The notes: generated by a model from the letters alone, not told the origin. Positions 50,556-61,376 are shown, counted from the stretch's first letter. The stretch is DNA of 64,000 nucleotides from Portunus trituberculatus (GCF_017591435.1 NC_059283.1:2387685-2451684), one strand, 5' to 3'. Program-made: numbers and translations.

Positions 50556-50642
50556 ATGGCGAAGGTGGTGGCAGCGGTGCACGAGTTCCGCCCAGCCAGC
50601 CAGGTGGGCGGCAGGTGCACAGGGACAGACAGGTGGCCACAG
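50556..50642 (+). CDS. candidate first coding exon
   Basis: An ATG opens 29 codons beginning MAKVVAAVHEFRPASQVGG and ending at CAG/GTAAAT, a strong donor, in phase 0. Third positions are rich in G and C. An upstream in-frame ATG at 50433 would extend it through a CA microsatellite. It lies head-to-head with the minus-strand candidate at 50106-50499. No family is recognised. Confidence 0.25.
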
Positions 50643-50647
50643 GTAAA

Positions 50648-50812
50648 TTTTATGTGAGAGTCGCAGGTGCTAGCTCTGTATCGATGTATGTGTGAATGTC
50701 AGTGATGTATGTGTGTATACGCGCGTGTGCGTGTGTGTATACTTTATGTGAGAGTAACAAGGTGAAGGTGTGTCGATGTATGTGTACGTGTCCGTGTATG
50801 TGAGTGTACGGC
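50648..50812. repeat. diverged direct duplication, 93-bp spacing
   Basis: TTTATGTGAGAGT starts both halves (50648 and 50741) and TCGATGTATGTGT follows in each. The rest is degenerate GTGTATG. Confidence 0.65.
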
Positions 50813-51271
50813 CTCAGCTTCACACATGATACACGCACAATATACACATCAACACCGCACCGAAAGATTACCTTCTCTATATAAGCTAAGACGTGGAGCT
50901 CGTACACGTACCTCAGACATGAAACTCTGCACGTATTTGTACCTTTATCTTAATTGAAGCACCTTAACCAACGCGCCTAATGTACGAAGGGAGAGGAGGG
51001 AGAAGAAAAAAAGACTCAGAACTCCAGCATATCACAATTGATAGCGAATTTATGGGGTAATAAACTGGACTAACAACCTGAAACATTGTCCTTAATATTG
51101 GGAGAGGCTGCGGCTGTGGATTAGGAGAGTGTGAGGGTGTGAGAGGTGGGAGTGAAGGATGAGGGACTAGGAGGAGTGGGTGAGAGTGGATGAGAAAGGA
51201 GTGGCAAGGTGAGGGTTGGAAGGATGTAAAGGTAAAGTGGATGTGAGGATGTGGATGTCAGTGTGTAGATA

Positions 51272-51274
<3 letters not shown>

Positions 51275-51358
<84 letters not shown>
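51275..51358. repeat. (GA)n microsatellite, 84 bp
   Basis: Perfect GA array, preceded by GTGAGGATG-rich DNA from about 51125. Confidence 0.97.
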
Positions 51359-51361
<3 letters not shown>

Positions 51362-51434
51362 GGAAATTGCATGTTTTGGTGGGTGAGGAAAACAAGAGGC
51401 TAGTGTTTTATGAGAGTTCCCACGGTGTTGAGCG

Positions 51435-51436
<2 letters not shown>

Positions 51437-51494
<58 letters not shown>

Positions 51495-51504
51495 ACATAC
51501 ACAC
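51437..51504. repeat. (CA)n microsatellite
   Basis: CA array with two TA interruptions at its right end. Confidence 0.96.
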
Positions 51505-51591
51505 CTGTAACGCCACCCCTCAGGTATGCATTTCTTTCGATTTTAGAGACGAAATTTGTAGGTTTCATGAGCCGATCTTTGTTCCCACTTC

Positions 51592-51594
<3 letters not shown>

Positions 51595-51665
<71 letters not shown>
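51595..51665. repeat. (GA)n microsatellite
   Basis: Perfect GA array of 71 bp. Confidence 0.97.
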
Positions 51666-51669
<4 letters not shown>

Positions 51670-51724
51670 GAAAGAGCAAAAAAAAGCACCCTCATATTTC
51701 ACCGCTCCTCTCTCTCCCACAACA

Positions 51725-51837
51725 ATGGTCGGCCACCCAGGGCGTTTGATACGATCTGTAATCAAGGTTAGATATTTTCACCGTTTTATGTTACCTTGCC
51801 CGCCAAACAGAAGCGCCTCCCGTCTCTCAGGTTACAG
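51725..51837 (+). CDS. candidate first coding exon
   Basis: The ATG has a favourable context (A at -3, G at +4). The frame reads MVGHPGRLIRSVIKVRYFHR then FMLPCPPNRSASRLSGY and ends at ACAG/GTAAGA, an excellent donor. It is basic with no acidic residue, which weakens the case. No domain is recognised. Confidence 0.22.
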
Positions 51838-51978
51838 GTAAGACTTAAGTAGACTCCTCTCTCCTGTGGTCCTACGCATCTTTAATCAATTCACGGCGCT
51901 GCGCATTTACGATTTTGTGACTTTCTATTTTTTTTTTTTTTCTCTTTATGTATAAGTTATTTTGGTTATTTCATTTTA

Positions 51979-52192
51979 TTAATCCCTTCAGTACCATGAC
52001 GCGTTTCCATATTTATTCTGCTTAATATCTGGGGATTTTTATACAGCTTCAGAAACTCATGTTGGGGATTAAAATAGTGAAGACTGTGGAGATTAATCTT
52101 CTGACACCCATAGACCCTTCCTAATGTCAGTAAAATAGTATAGTCACTCACAAATCTCAAGGTAAAAATGTATCTCAGTATTGAAAGGGTAA
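51979..52192 (-). mobile_element. MITE-like element, copy D
   Basis: About 214 bp in the same orientation as copy C. It begins TTAATCCCTTCAGTACCATG and ends AGTATTGAAAGGGTAA. It shares long internal blocks with copy C (CAGCTTCAGAAACTCATGTT and CCATAGACCCTTCCTAATGT). Non-coding; of the four, its left end fits the family consensus best. Confidence 0.9.
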
Positions 52193-52430
52193 CGTGTCTT
52201 TTTTCCACATTACGTCGATTTTTTTTTTTTTTTTTTGGTACATTTGGTATTTTTGTGATTTTTGTTATTGCTTCGTATTCGTGTTTTTTTTTTTTTTACA
52301 TCGCTTTTTCCCATTTTATTTTGTTTTCATACTTTTTGTTATGATTTTTTTTTCACAATTTTTTTCATCTTATTGCATTTTCATTTTTCATTTTCATACT
52401 TTTTTGTTTTCTATATTCATTGTTCAGTTG
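52193..52430. other. T-rich low-complexity DNA
   Basis: T-runs of up to 17 and TTTTC words directly right of the element; no gene. Confidence 0.75.
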
Positions 52431-52647
52431 TCCAGATGATCCCTTCCTCACAGTGTTTTTGTTATTTGTTTGTCAGAAGCAGCCACTACATCCTCTTTAC
52501 ATATCCTGCATCTTCATTTGCCACATTATCAGCTTTTCATTCCATATCTCCTGTCTCTTTTGTCCTCTCTTCCTTTTGTCCTCTTCCTGCTTTGCATCAT
52601 CCTCTTCTATGTTCCTCTTACTCGTCCTTCTTTCCCTCCACCACCCA

Positions 52648-52651
<4 letters not shown>

Positions 52652-52719
<68 letters not shown>
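52652..52719. repeat. (CA)n microsatellite
   Basis: Perfect CA array of 68 bp. Confidence 0.97.
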
Positions 52720-52721
<2 letters not shown>

Positions 52722-52865
52722 ACCATCCGCCCATAACACTAATCAATATTCCCATAACCTCACAAAAGTTCGCTATACACCTCAAATCGCGCCCCTCCAC
52801 GCCCTTCGTGACACTTAGGATAAGGCTTGAGCCCCGTCACCCCGTCAGCAGTGCCCTGTCTCTAC

Positions 52866-53079
52866 CCTCTCCTCGGCGCCCCTGCAGCATCTTCTGGATA
52901 GCAGTGACAGCGGGGTGATGAAACGATAGCCCCTGTTTGATATTGGGCCGAGAGAGACTTCCGAATAAAGAGGTAGGATCCAATACCGCTCCCTGTCCAC
53001 CTTCTGATGCTTCTATATTGGCTTTGGTGCCTGGGATATTCCTCGCATAGTCCGCCCCGCCGATGAGGGGCCATTCCTC
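52866..53079 (-). CDS. candidate internal exon, most protein-like frame
   Basis: A 214-nt open segment lies between an acceptor-like ATATCTTCTCTTAAG and a donor-like GAGAGG/GTAGAG. It begins EEWPLIGGADYARNIPGTKA, continues NIEASEGGQGAVLDPTSLFG and ends AVTAIQKMLQGRRGEG. It has no Cys and a balanced charge, unlike chance translations nearby. The frame stays open from about 53147 to a TGA at 52837. I recognise no family. Confidence 0.3.
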
Positions 53080-53411
53080 CTTAAGAGAAGATATACTAAG
53101 GGTTAAAATCGCCCTCGGACTTGCGCGTGGCTTACGGCCTTTGAGCTTCCAATATTAAACACCATCTTCAGCACTTAATCGCATTCCTGTTACGGTCGAC
53201 TTTTAATATGATTCCAATAGCCTGGCGGGGCAAGGAAGCTAAAGACAACTAATATCTGAGGAATTTCCAATGAGTTTTTCCATCGCGCCGAGATGGAAGC
53301 CTGCGCAATGGCGTCCGTTGAGGCCATCCCATGCAGGGGAGGCGGACGGGCTCGGGTAGCGTCACAAAGTTCCTAAACCACACAGGAAAGTCCTTCTTTT
53401 GAGTGAATTTT

Positions 53412-54014
53412 TTATATATCCCGGAGCCTGGCATAACCTGATCGATAATCCCGTGAAGCAGGAGGCCGGAGCGCCTCTCGTGGGGCCGCGGGAAAACAGG
53501 GGCGTGGCGACCCCAGCTCAGTAGGCGCCGAGAACGAGAGTTTTACATAATAAGACTTTCCATTTCCGTCTTCAGGCTCTGAAAGGCTCACGTGGGGAGC
53601 GAGAGACAGCAAATCATCTTCGCTGAACGACAAAAACGCTTCGAAACTTGATACAGCAGCACGGAAATGAAAGAACCTTACTTCGGAAATAAATAGCAGA
53701 AGTGGGACACACTCACGCCCGCCTCTGCTGACGAAGGAATGGAGAGCTACGCGGCGCCGCCAGAAGACTCACAAGACTCGCTTCACGGGAAGATATAGAG
53801 ACTCTGCACCAACAGTAACGATGGGGAGAGTCGGCGAAACATTACCGAGCAGTAACAAGAAACGGCCAGCACGACGCGAGCCGCCCTTGAGGCCCGACAA
53901 AGACACGAGCGAGGCAGCAGAAAACATGGCAGCAGAAAGAACCTGAGCCTCCTGAATGCGATGAAATGGAAACTGACAACTAAAGCGATTCATGAGATCA
54001 CGAACTAAATCCAT
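53412..54014 (-). pseudogene. 600-nt open frame with one internal stop
   Basis: From an ATG at 54014 one frame stays open to a TAA at 53412 except for a single TGA at 53769-53771. The first part begins MDLVRDLMNRFSCQFPFHRI and includes RRAGRFLLLLGNVSPTLPIV. The second includes SFEAFLSFSEDDLLSLAPHV. It could be a decayed gene, two chance frames, or a frame read through TGA. No domain is recognised. A further frame on the same strand lies at 53249-53434. Confidence 0.2.
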
Positions 54015-54185
54015 ACGTCATCTTTTTGATTGATAACTTTAATTAAACAGAAGAAAGAAGAAGACCAGCCAGTAAAGAAAATATTTTGCATCTCGGAAGA
54101 AAACAATAACAAGACACTGGAGGAAAAAAAATATTGATATCGAAGAGACAAACTCATGTAACTAATGTTGAGAAAACGTATATCA

Positions 54186-54560
54186 CGAAGAGGAGGAAGA
54201 AGAAGAAGAGGAGGAGAAGGAGGAGGAAGAGGAGGAGGAGGAGGAGGAGGAGGAGGAGGAGAGGAAACAAGGTGAAGAGGAATAAGGGAGAAGGGTTGGC
54301 GGTGTAGGAGGAGGAGGTGGATAGGGAGGAGGGGCGGAGAAGGGTGGGGGGAGGAGGAGCAGGAGCCTAAGGTGTGAGTGTAATCTATATGTATATGAAG
54401 GTAGATCACAGTGCCTTTACACCTGAGTTATGACCCGTGGGGAGGAGCTTGGGGCGGGAGGGACACTGCTGCCGATTGAGACTAGACAACCATGGAGGAG
54501 TAGGAGGAGCAGCAGAAGGAGAAGGAGAAGCAGCAGCAGTAGGAGGCGATGCTGATAACA
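54186..54560. repeat. (GGA/GAA)n purine tract
   Basis: Dense GGA and GAA triplets at 54186-54271, then GGAGG-rich DNA and a CAGCAG/GGAG patch near 54500-54545. Confidence 0.85.
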
Positions 54561-54861
54561 ATAACGTTGGTATTAAATGGTATTACCTGTAGGAATTTTT
54601 CAGAGTGAGAGAGTGAAAGAGTGAGAGAGAGTGAGACGTCTTGCATCAGTTACGAGTCGGGGTAGAATTTTTGATACGGGGCTTGGTCAGTTTTGAATCG
54701 AAACAACATTTAGCTTTTAAGGACGACGAGAGGAGTATTCCGGGGACTGACAGCGACGCAGGCGGCGATAATGGGTCTTTTGGGCAGCCAGGGATCTTTG
54801 TGACAAGTGGCTGCATAATGATTCACGGCAGCTTTGCATTAATAACAGGAACATATTGATT

Positions 54862-54864
<3 letters not shown>

Positions 54865-54916
<52 letters not shown>
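54865..54916. repeat. (GA)n microsatellite
   Basis: Perfect GA array of 52 bp. Confidence 0.96.
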
Positions 54917-54917
<1 letters not shown>

Positions 54918-55002
54918 CAAGCAGGACAACGGCAAGACGACGAGTAACAACAACACCCCCTTAAAATATTACCTTCATAAGTTCTGACCCGCGGCCACCA
55001 CC

Positions 55003-55004
<2 letters not shown>

Positions 55005-55038
<34 letters not shown>
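55005..55038. repeat. (CT)n microsatellite
   Basis: Perfect CT array, an inverted partner of the GA array 88 bp to the left. Confidence 0.95.
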
Positions 55039-55041
<3 letters not shown>

Positions 55042-55268
55042 CACACTTTTCCTCCTTTACTTTCCGTGTCTCCTACTTTTTCGCTCTTTTCCTTCCCAAC
55101 ATGGCCACTGATTCTTCCCTGTAAATCGTTCAATTTCCAAAACTCACCTCACTTTCTATACCCGCCGATCCTTTTTCTTATTTTCTTGTTTTCCAACACC
55201 ACTCACTCGTTCATGACTTTCCTCCTCTTATTCCTGGATAGATAGATATATCTTTTTTTTCCTTATCA

Positions 55269-55270
<2 letters not shown>

Positions 55271-55324
<54 letters not shown>
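55271..55324. repeat. (CT)n microsatellite
   Basis: Perfect CT array of 54 bp. Confidence 0.97.
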
Positions 55325-55328
<4 letters not shown>

Positions 55329-56094
55329 TCAGAAATCCACGGTTAGAATCTTTGAAAAGGTCCAACGCTTGTCTTTCTCGGCAGCGCGCAGATGGAATTC
55401 CAATCTAGAGGTCATTTCCTGCCCCAATAACTGCACCAAGCGCTTATTCGGCTACCCGAGTCTGCTCAAGAAATTGCAATAAAGGAATGGTCACTAGGAG
55501 CGGGAGGGTAAGAGAGGAATAGGTGATGGAAAGGGCGGTGGTGTGAAGAAACGCACGAAGAGGGGAAATGAGAGAGAGAGGAAAGGAAAAGGGGGAAGCG
55601 GAGTGCGTGTGAAGGGGGTTTTGGTGGGTTTTTGGAGCAGAGAGAAAGAGAGAGAGAGAGAGAGAGGGAGGGTGAGGGAGAGAGGGAGAGAGTGAGAGGG
55701 GTAGAAGGAGGAAGGGAGGGAGAGAAGAGGAGGGGAGAAACACAGCGCTACCGACACACATGTAAAAAGGCAGATATTTGGACCATTCGCTTCACTGGAA
55801 AAAATGTCAATATCAGGAAGGAGGACGAGGGGAGGGCGGCCGGCGGCTTCTCTTGTCATCCATATACACGTCTCCCTGGCGGCGCCCCTTTCCCTCTTTC
55901 TCTCATTGTGTCTCAGTCGTCGTCATCCTCATCATCCCGGCATCTTTATTCCACCCTGCGATGTTCATGTTATTAGCGGCGCCCTTTGGAATACCGGCTT
56001 TTTGTTCGGTTTGTAAGGATTACGTGATGTGTTCTCGCCCTTGGTCTTGGTGAGATCCCCATCCCTGCATTAGGTTCAGATTGGTGTCGTGTTA
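55325..56094. other. unique DNA with a GA-rich middle
   Basis: GA- and GGGAG-rich at 55500-55740, mixed elsewhere; no gene supported. Confidence 0.55.
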
Positions 56095-56475
56095 TTACTC
56101 CTGCTGCGTGTGTGCTTTCTGCTCCTCCTCCTGTCGCCGCCTTGTAGTGTCATTGGAATCCTCACAAAAAACGCGAAGAGGTAAAAAGGAAAACAAGAGG
56201 CAATCAATAAACACTTCAGTTTTGCTACACGCGAGAGGAAGGAGGGGCCATTCCTTGCGCGTGGGAGGTGAGGGGGGAGGGGGCAGAACTTTCCCATTTT
56301 TAAATTTTGGCAGAACCATCATGAGGGTTCCTGATTTCGGGCCGAAGTACAGGTTTGGGGCGAAATAGCCGTTTGGCCCGCCAGGACGGCCGTCTGCGCC
56401 TTCGAAAACCGGTGGTAACGGGTAGTTAAGCCCCGCCAGAGCCTCGGCAGCCAACTGGGACCGCTCTGTCGTGCC
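56095..56475 (-). CDS. 126-codon open frame, possible exon
   Basis: An acceptor-like GACGCTTCTAG precedes a frame open for 126 codons to a TAA. The first third reads GTTERSQLAAEALAGLNYPL, then PPVFEGADGRPGGPNGYFAP and NLYFGPKSG, which looks natural. The rest turns Pro-rich and then charged. A real exon might end before the Pro run. Parts of two other frames are also open here, so chance is possible. Confidence 0.25.
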   Translation of the reverse strand, partial: GTTERSQLAAEALAGLNYPLPPVFEGADGRPGGPNGYFAPNLYFGPKSGTLMMVLPKFKNGKVLPPPPSPPTRKEWPLLPLACSKTEVFIDCLLFSFLPLRVFCEDSNDTTRRRQEEEQKAHTQQE

Positions 56476-57306
56476 CTAGAAGCGTCTGTCCACCCACAGG
56501 AATGTCCTAAACTCTCCACGGAGGCGCCACGCGGGGTCCCTGAGTGTCCCCAGTGTGTCCTGCTTGGTGACATCACGATCTACTCAACACCCACGGCTCC
56601 CTCTCCGCCACTTACCCCTCACCGCGCCACAGCTTCATTCCTAACACCACATTTCTCTCACCACCTCTCCTCCCTCACTTAAAGCTCCCTCACACGTTAC
56701 GCTGCACCCCATCACCACCACCACCATCACCACCAAGCACCAGCCTCACTCTGCCTCACTCCTCCCTCGCTCCTCTACCCTCTGCCACGCTCCTCACCTA
56801 CACCAACGGTATCTGGCGTATAATCTGGACTGTTCCATCACATCCGACGTTCATGTTTATCCTTCATCTATCCAATAGCTGGTATCTCACCGATCTAGCG
56901 ACTAGCATCTCCACATCGTTCTATCTTGCGTGAGAGTCGGCGGTGAGCGGCTAAAACAAATGGGATGGAACGCTACTGCAATCCGATCTGATTCTGACAG
57001 TAGCCCAAGAAGCTTGATATTAGACTCTTATTGTTTATTTCTGGTCTTGTTTGGCGGCGTCCCAGCGGGTAGCTCTGCTGATATTGTTAGAGGGAGAGAG
57101 AGGGACGGGAGAGGGAGAGATGGGTGAGGGAGCACAGACAGTCAGTTGTCATTTCCCTCCATTAAGAAGTATGTAAATAGGGTTCAAGTTAATAGTAGAT
57201 GTTTTATAAGGGAAGATCGTACATTTGGAGTGACACAGCGAGCGAGGACTTGTGAGGAATTACAGCATACTTTGTGTCATCTGTCAGTTGCTGCCACATG
57301 ATATGA
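56476..57306. other. unique DNA, no gene seen
   Basis: C-rich with CACCACCACC triplets at 56710-56740; otherwise unremarkable. Confidence 0.55.
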
Positions 57307-57334
57307 ACACACACACACACACACACACACACAC
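57307..57334. repeat. (CA)n microsatellite
   Basis: Perfect CA array of 28 bp. Confidence 0.95.
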
Positions 57335-57856
57335 CTTTCACGCACACCAGACAGACGTAAATTCCCTTTGTATTAAGGTTCTGACGCTGACAATATTTAT
57401 CACAGAGATCCCATCAAGTCAAGCGAGATCCTGGCCGTCAAATCAAGCTCTCAATTGATCTTATATTGGAGCCGCGAGGAGTGGCGCTTCGCTCAACCAC
57501 CCGACGGAATTCTCACCCAACGCTTGAGGGCTGATCGATACAGTACGCCCTCGGCCTCTTGTTGCTCCCAAGTGTTGTGGAGCTTCAGTGTTGCTAAGAG
57601 TGTTGTAGTTGTAGTGGCGCTGTGGTGAGTGCGTTTAGGGAGGCTGCTCGTGATTGCTGCATTGTAGGATCTTTTGTTCGCGATGGGCTGAGGGAACGAC
57701 AGGGAGGAGTAGGAGGAGGAGTAGGAGTGGGAGGAAAGGGAGGAACAGCCTTAGAGACGTAGACTATTTGCATTTCAAAGGATTTCACGAACGGTTTGCT
57801 GTTCTTAAAGTCGCCGTAGGAAGGACGTTGCATTTCTCGTCCGTGTCGGGTCGCGA

Positions 57857-58061
57857 GGGTTAGGTTAGGTTAGGTTAGACGTGTGGTGTTAGTGTTATTG
57901 TTTTTGTGCTTGTGTTATAATGACTTGCTGGCGGCTTCCTCACATTGTTATAGGTTAGGTTAGGCGGAGTTTCCACCCAAGAGATCAGTGTCAGTGTTAT
58001 TGTTTTTGTACGCGCGTGTCGCCATGACTTGCTGACGGTTTCCTCACATTGTTATTGGTGT
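57857..58061. repeat. TTAGG-type repeats in a 102-bp duplication
   Basis: GGTTA pentamers run at 57857-57878 and again at 57951-57964. A unit beginning AGTGTTATTGTTTTTGT and including CATTGTTAT occurs at 57891 and 57993, 102 bp apart. TTAGG is the usual arthropod telomere repeat. Confidence 0.9.
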
Positions 58062-58168
58062 GGTGACTCCGTGGGCACCGCTTTCCCGCTGAGCTTCAAT
58101 GCCGAGGGTGGAGTTTCCTGTTTACGCTCATTAGGGTGACAGTCGTGGCTGTTCCAAATACTTCGTCA

Positions 58169-58264
58169 GCCGAGAAATTAAGACCCACTTGCCGGGGAAC
58201 AACAGTGGAAGCGTACATGTATTTGGGACACGCCTATTGATTATTTCCCCGGGAACTTCTCGGC
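58169..58264. repeat. nested inverted repeats (two-step hairpin)
   Basis: GCCGAGAA (58169) pairs with TTCTCGGC (58257), and inside it CCGGGGAA (58192) pairs with TTCCCCGG (58245). Both 8-bp arms are perfect and correctly nested, with a 45-nt inner loop and unequal internal bulges. Confidence 0.55.
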
Positions 58265-58930
58265 ACTGTAATGTTATTTGGAGTCGTTACAGGCAGTGGG
58301 AGGAGAGTAACCCCCTGCCGCTGCTGCCTTCACTGGGAGCAAGGGAGACAAATTAGTGTCGAGTGCCTTACGTAACGCCACATTTTTTCGTTGACGAGCC
58401 GAGCCGCTTCGTAAATAACTCCCATATTAGCCATCTTAAGTTTCCCTCCAGCATCGACTTTTAAATGGGAGCAGGAGAATAGAAGACGGAGGAGGAAGAA
58501 GAAAAGGAGGAGGAAGAGGAAGGAAGGGCAGGGGGGACATGTGAAAGGCCGCGACCACTGGCTGACCGAAAACAGATGAAAAACGAGCAAGGACAGAGGA
58601 ACGATGCCTGGCTGGTGCATTAAGGGACTCCCGGTGTTACGCTCACTGATCGTACGTAATGAACTTCCCTTGTTATTGTGGACATGAGGGACGCCTAATA
58701 AAATGCCACCAATATTACGAGCAGACAAGATGCCTCATAAACCACACTCTTATTGCAGCCGTGGTCGAATTCCTCTCCCCGCAACTTGGCAGCATTTCTT
58801 CCTAGACACATACACAACTTCCTGAATAACCACAGATGCAGGAAAGATGCTCTCGACTTTGCGGTGGCTGTGGGAGAGAGGGAGAGTGGAAAGAGAGGAG
58901 AGAAGAGAGAGAAAGAGAGAAGGATTGGGA

Positions 58931-59175
58931 GGTTAGGTTAGATTACTTGACAGAGAGAGAGAGAAGAGGAGAGGGAGGGGAATAAATGGTTAGGTTAGAT
59001 TAAGTTAGAATAGATCCATAAGAGATGAAAGGAGAAGAGGATAATTAGGGTTGGGTTAGGATTAATAGGCCTAAGAAAACAGAGAAGGATATTTGATACT
59101 AGGTTACATTAAATTAAGTTAAAGAGATGGAGTGGAGAAAACGATGGCTGATATTTAAGTTAGCTTAGGTTTTAT
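58931..59175. repeat. degenerate 58-bp repeat carrying GGTTAGGTTAGATTA
   Basis: GGTTAGGTTAGATTA at 58931 and 58988, then weaker versions at about 59048, 59102 and 59160, are spaced 53-60 bp apart with GA-rich filler. Confidence 0.7.
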
Positions 59176-59464
59176 AGAGAGGAGATAGGAATAAAGAAAG
59201 AATAGTGAGGATAATTAAGGTCATAAGGAGAGGTTTTGTGTGTCTGTCAATGCCTACTTTACCACCCTCTTGCAGTGCCCAAATGCGGTCGGGCGGTCGG
59301 GTGGTGGGATGGTCGGTCGTCGGGTTGAAGACACCGTGAAATAACACTCTAGTACTTCTGGGAGAGAGGAAATGAAACAGTGTAAGTGCTTGCGTAAGAG
59401 AAATAAAAATACACGTGTTTTCTGATATTAAAGACCAGAGGATGTACTGAAAAATGTTACTCAC

Positions 59465-60321
59465 GCTATGTTATTAAGTCTTCGTATAGCGGACGTCATC
59501 AGGGACATCATTAATTACACGTGTTCTATTATAATTTAAAGACTGACGAAATGTACAAGTCCTCAATTATTCTGTGGACGAGCGAGAATACGTGAATATC
59601 ATTAACTGAAAAAACGTAGTCTTGAAATTCCTTACGATATGAAAACAATAAAAACCACATGGGAGCTTTAAACGTTCTCAATTTTACCTTAAGACATCGC
59701 AGAGGGTATCAGGAATTGTGTATGTTCTCCATTATTTGTAAGAGATAGAGAACGACATCATGAAAGAAACTGAATCTTGAAATGTCTCAAGATATGCAAA
59801 CTATAGATAGAAATTCTGAACACCCTCAGTTTCACCTTATCAAGACATCGCAGAAGAAATCAGGAAATATGTAAGTTATTCATTATTTTTTTTAGTGATA
59901 GAGAACATCAAATAAAAAAAAACGAGTCTTGAAATGTCTAAGATATGAAAACTATAGATGGAAGTTGTGAACGCCCTCAGTTTCATTTTACTAAGATACA
60001 GCAGAGGATATCAGGAATTATATATGATTTCCATTATTTTTAGTGACAAGAACATCAAATGAAAAAAAATGAGTCTTTAAATGTCTTAAGATATGAAAAC
60101 TATAGAAACCACATGAAAGTTCTGAACGTTCTCAATTTCACCTTATTAACACATGGCAGAGAACGTCGAAAACTATGTAATGTGTCCATTATTTTGTAAG
60201 AGATAGAGAACGACATCAAATGAAAAAAACGAGTCTTGAAATGTCTAAAATATGAAAACTATAGATGGAAGTTGTGAGCGCCCTCAATTTCACCTTATTA
60301 AGACATCGCAGAGGACATCAG
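59465..60321. repeat. satellite array, about 5.5 units of 155 bp
   Basis: GTCTTGAAAT-like unit starts lie at 59619, 59774, 59936, 60073 and 60233, with a diverged partial unit to the left. Shared blocks are GATATGAAAACTATAGA, TCTCAATTTCACCTTATTAA and GACATCGCAGAGGA. Spacing is 137-162 bp. Confidence 0.93.
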
Positions 60322-61375
60322 TGGACTCTATCATCAATTAGGGTCGATGTCTTAAGGCTACCGGGGAACACCACACCTTACAACCCGAGCCGACCCTTAA
60401 GCCAAGAGTTCCTTAGATCCGTGTGTTATTGCGGTAATCGTCCAATTCCCTCCGGTGGAATCCTCAATACCGGCCCGTCTCTACCTGTATACCTGGGCTC
60501 ACAACCACCACTTAATGAGAACACGAGTGGACGTCCGGCTCACACTCACTCAAGGTGTAATCGGAGCCATTCCTGCCCCTTATTGCGTGGAGAAAATGAC
60601 CCACCCACCCACCATTTCACCCTCCAGCCAGCCCACCTCCCCACCCACCTCCTGCTGCGGCCGCTCGGTCTCATCCCACACAATTTTCTCCCCGCCTCCC
60701 GCAGTGCCATAGAACAACCTCCGCGAAATGGCTCCTCATAACCTAAATAATAAAATAATATCGCTAATGAATCGTGCGGCTGGCAGGGGGACAGCTCAGT
60801 GGCACGCTCGTACCGCGCCTGGGTGAGGAGGGCCATGTCCAATAATGCATGTCCGCTCCTCGCCGTCCCTCTCTATTCGAGGCGCTGATATTACACCGCA
60901 TCCCTCAATACTGGTGTTGTCTAATAAAAGACGTGGGAGGAATTAATCACACCCACGCCGCTTATATGCATCGGCCGGGATATAATAGGCTGTCTGGAAG
61001 GGAGACTAGGGAAGCATGCAATTAAGCGAGGTACACTGCCCGATGTCTAAGTAGCTACTGGCGATATTACACTATAATGGGATTTGCTTGTAATAGTATG
61101 ATTGGAATAATGATTTGCTCATAAGGGTTACATTGCCCTGGCGTGTGGAAGGAAAGACCTCACTTACCCCTCCCTCCCTCCCTTGCCTGCTCCTTCTCCC
61201 TCTTCCTTCCCTCGCTCCCTCCTTCCCTCCCGCTTATCTTTCCCTCCCTCCGTTCCTCCCTCTTGCCCCGGCTTTGGTCAGCTTATGATGAGAGTGAGGG
61301 TGAGACAGAGGCGGCAGAGGCGACGGCCTGCTTCACGGTGTCACTGCAGTGTTAGGAGAGGCCTTCGCTAATACT

Positions 61376-61376
<1 letters not shown>
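60322..61376. other. unique DNA, no gene supported
   Basis: A 158-codon plus-strand frame (60265-60741) starts inside the last satellite unit and becomes Pro/His-rich, so it is not called. CCCTCCTTCC-type DNA fills 61165-61270. Confidence 0.5.

Noticed and set aside
57857..57964. Actual chromosome end
   Set aside because: Only a few TTAGG units are present and unique DNA continues on both sides, so it is interstitial.
60265..60741. 158-codon plus-strand ATG frame
   Set aside because: The ATG lies inside the last 155-bp satellite unit and the product turns Pro/His-rich over CCACCCACC DNA, with no splice or domain support.
60785..60885. CAGCTCAGTGG with a later ATTCGAGG, resembling A and B boxes of a tRNA-derived element
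   Set aside because: The spacing of about 80 bp is too long for a tRNA, the B box is poor, and no cloverleaf or tail is visible.
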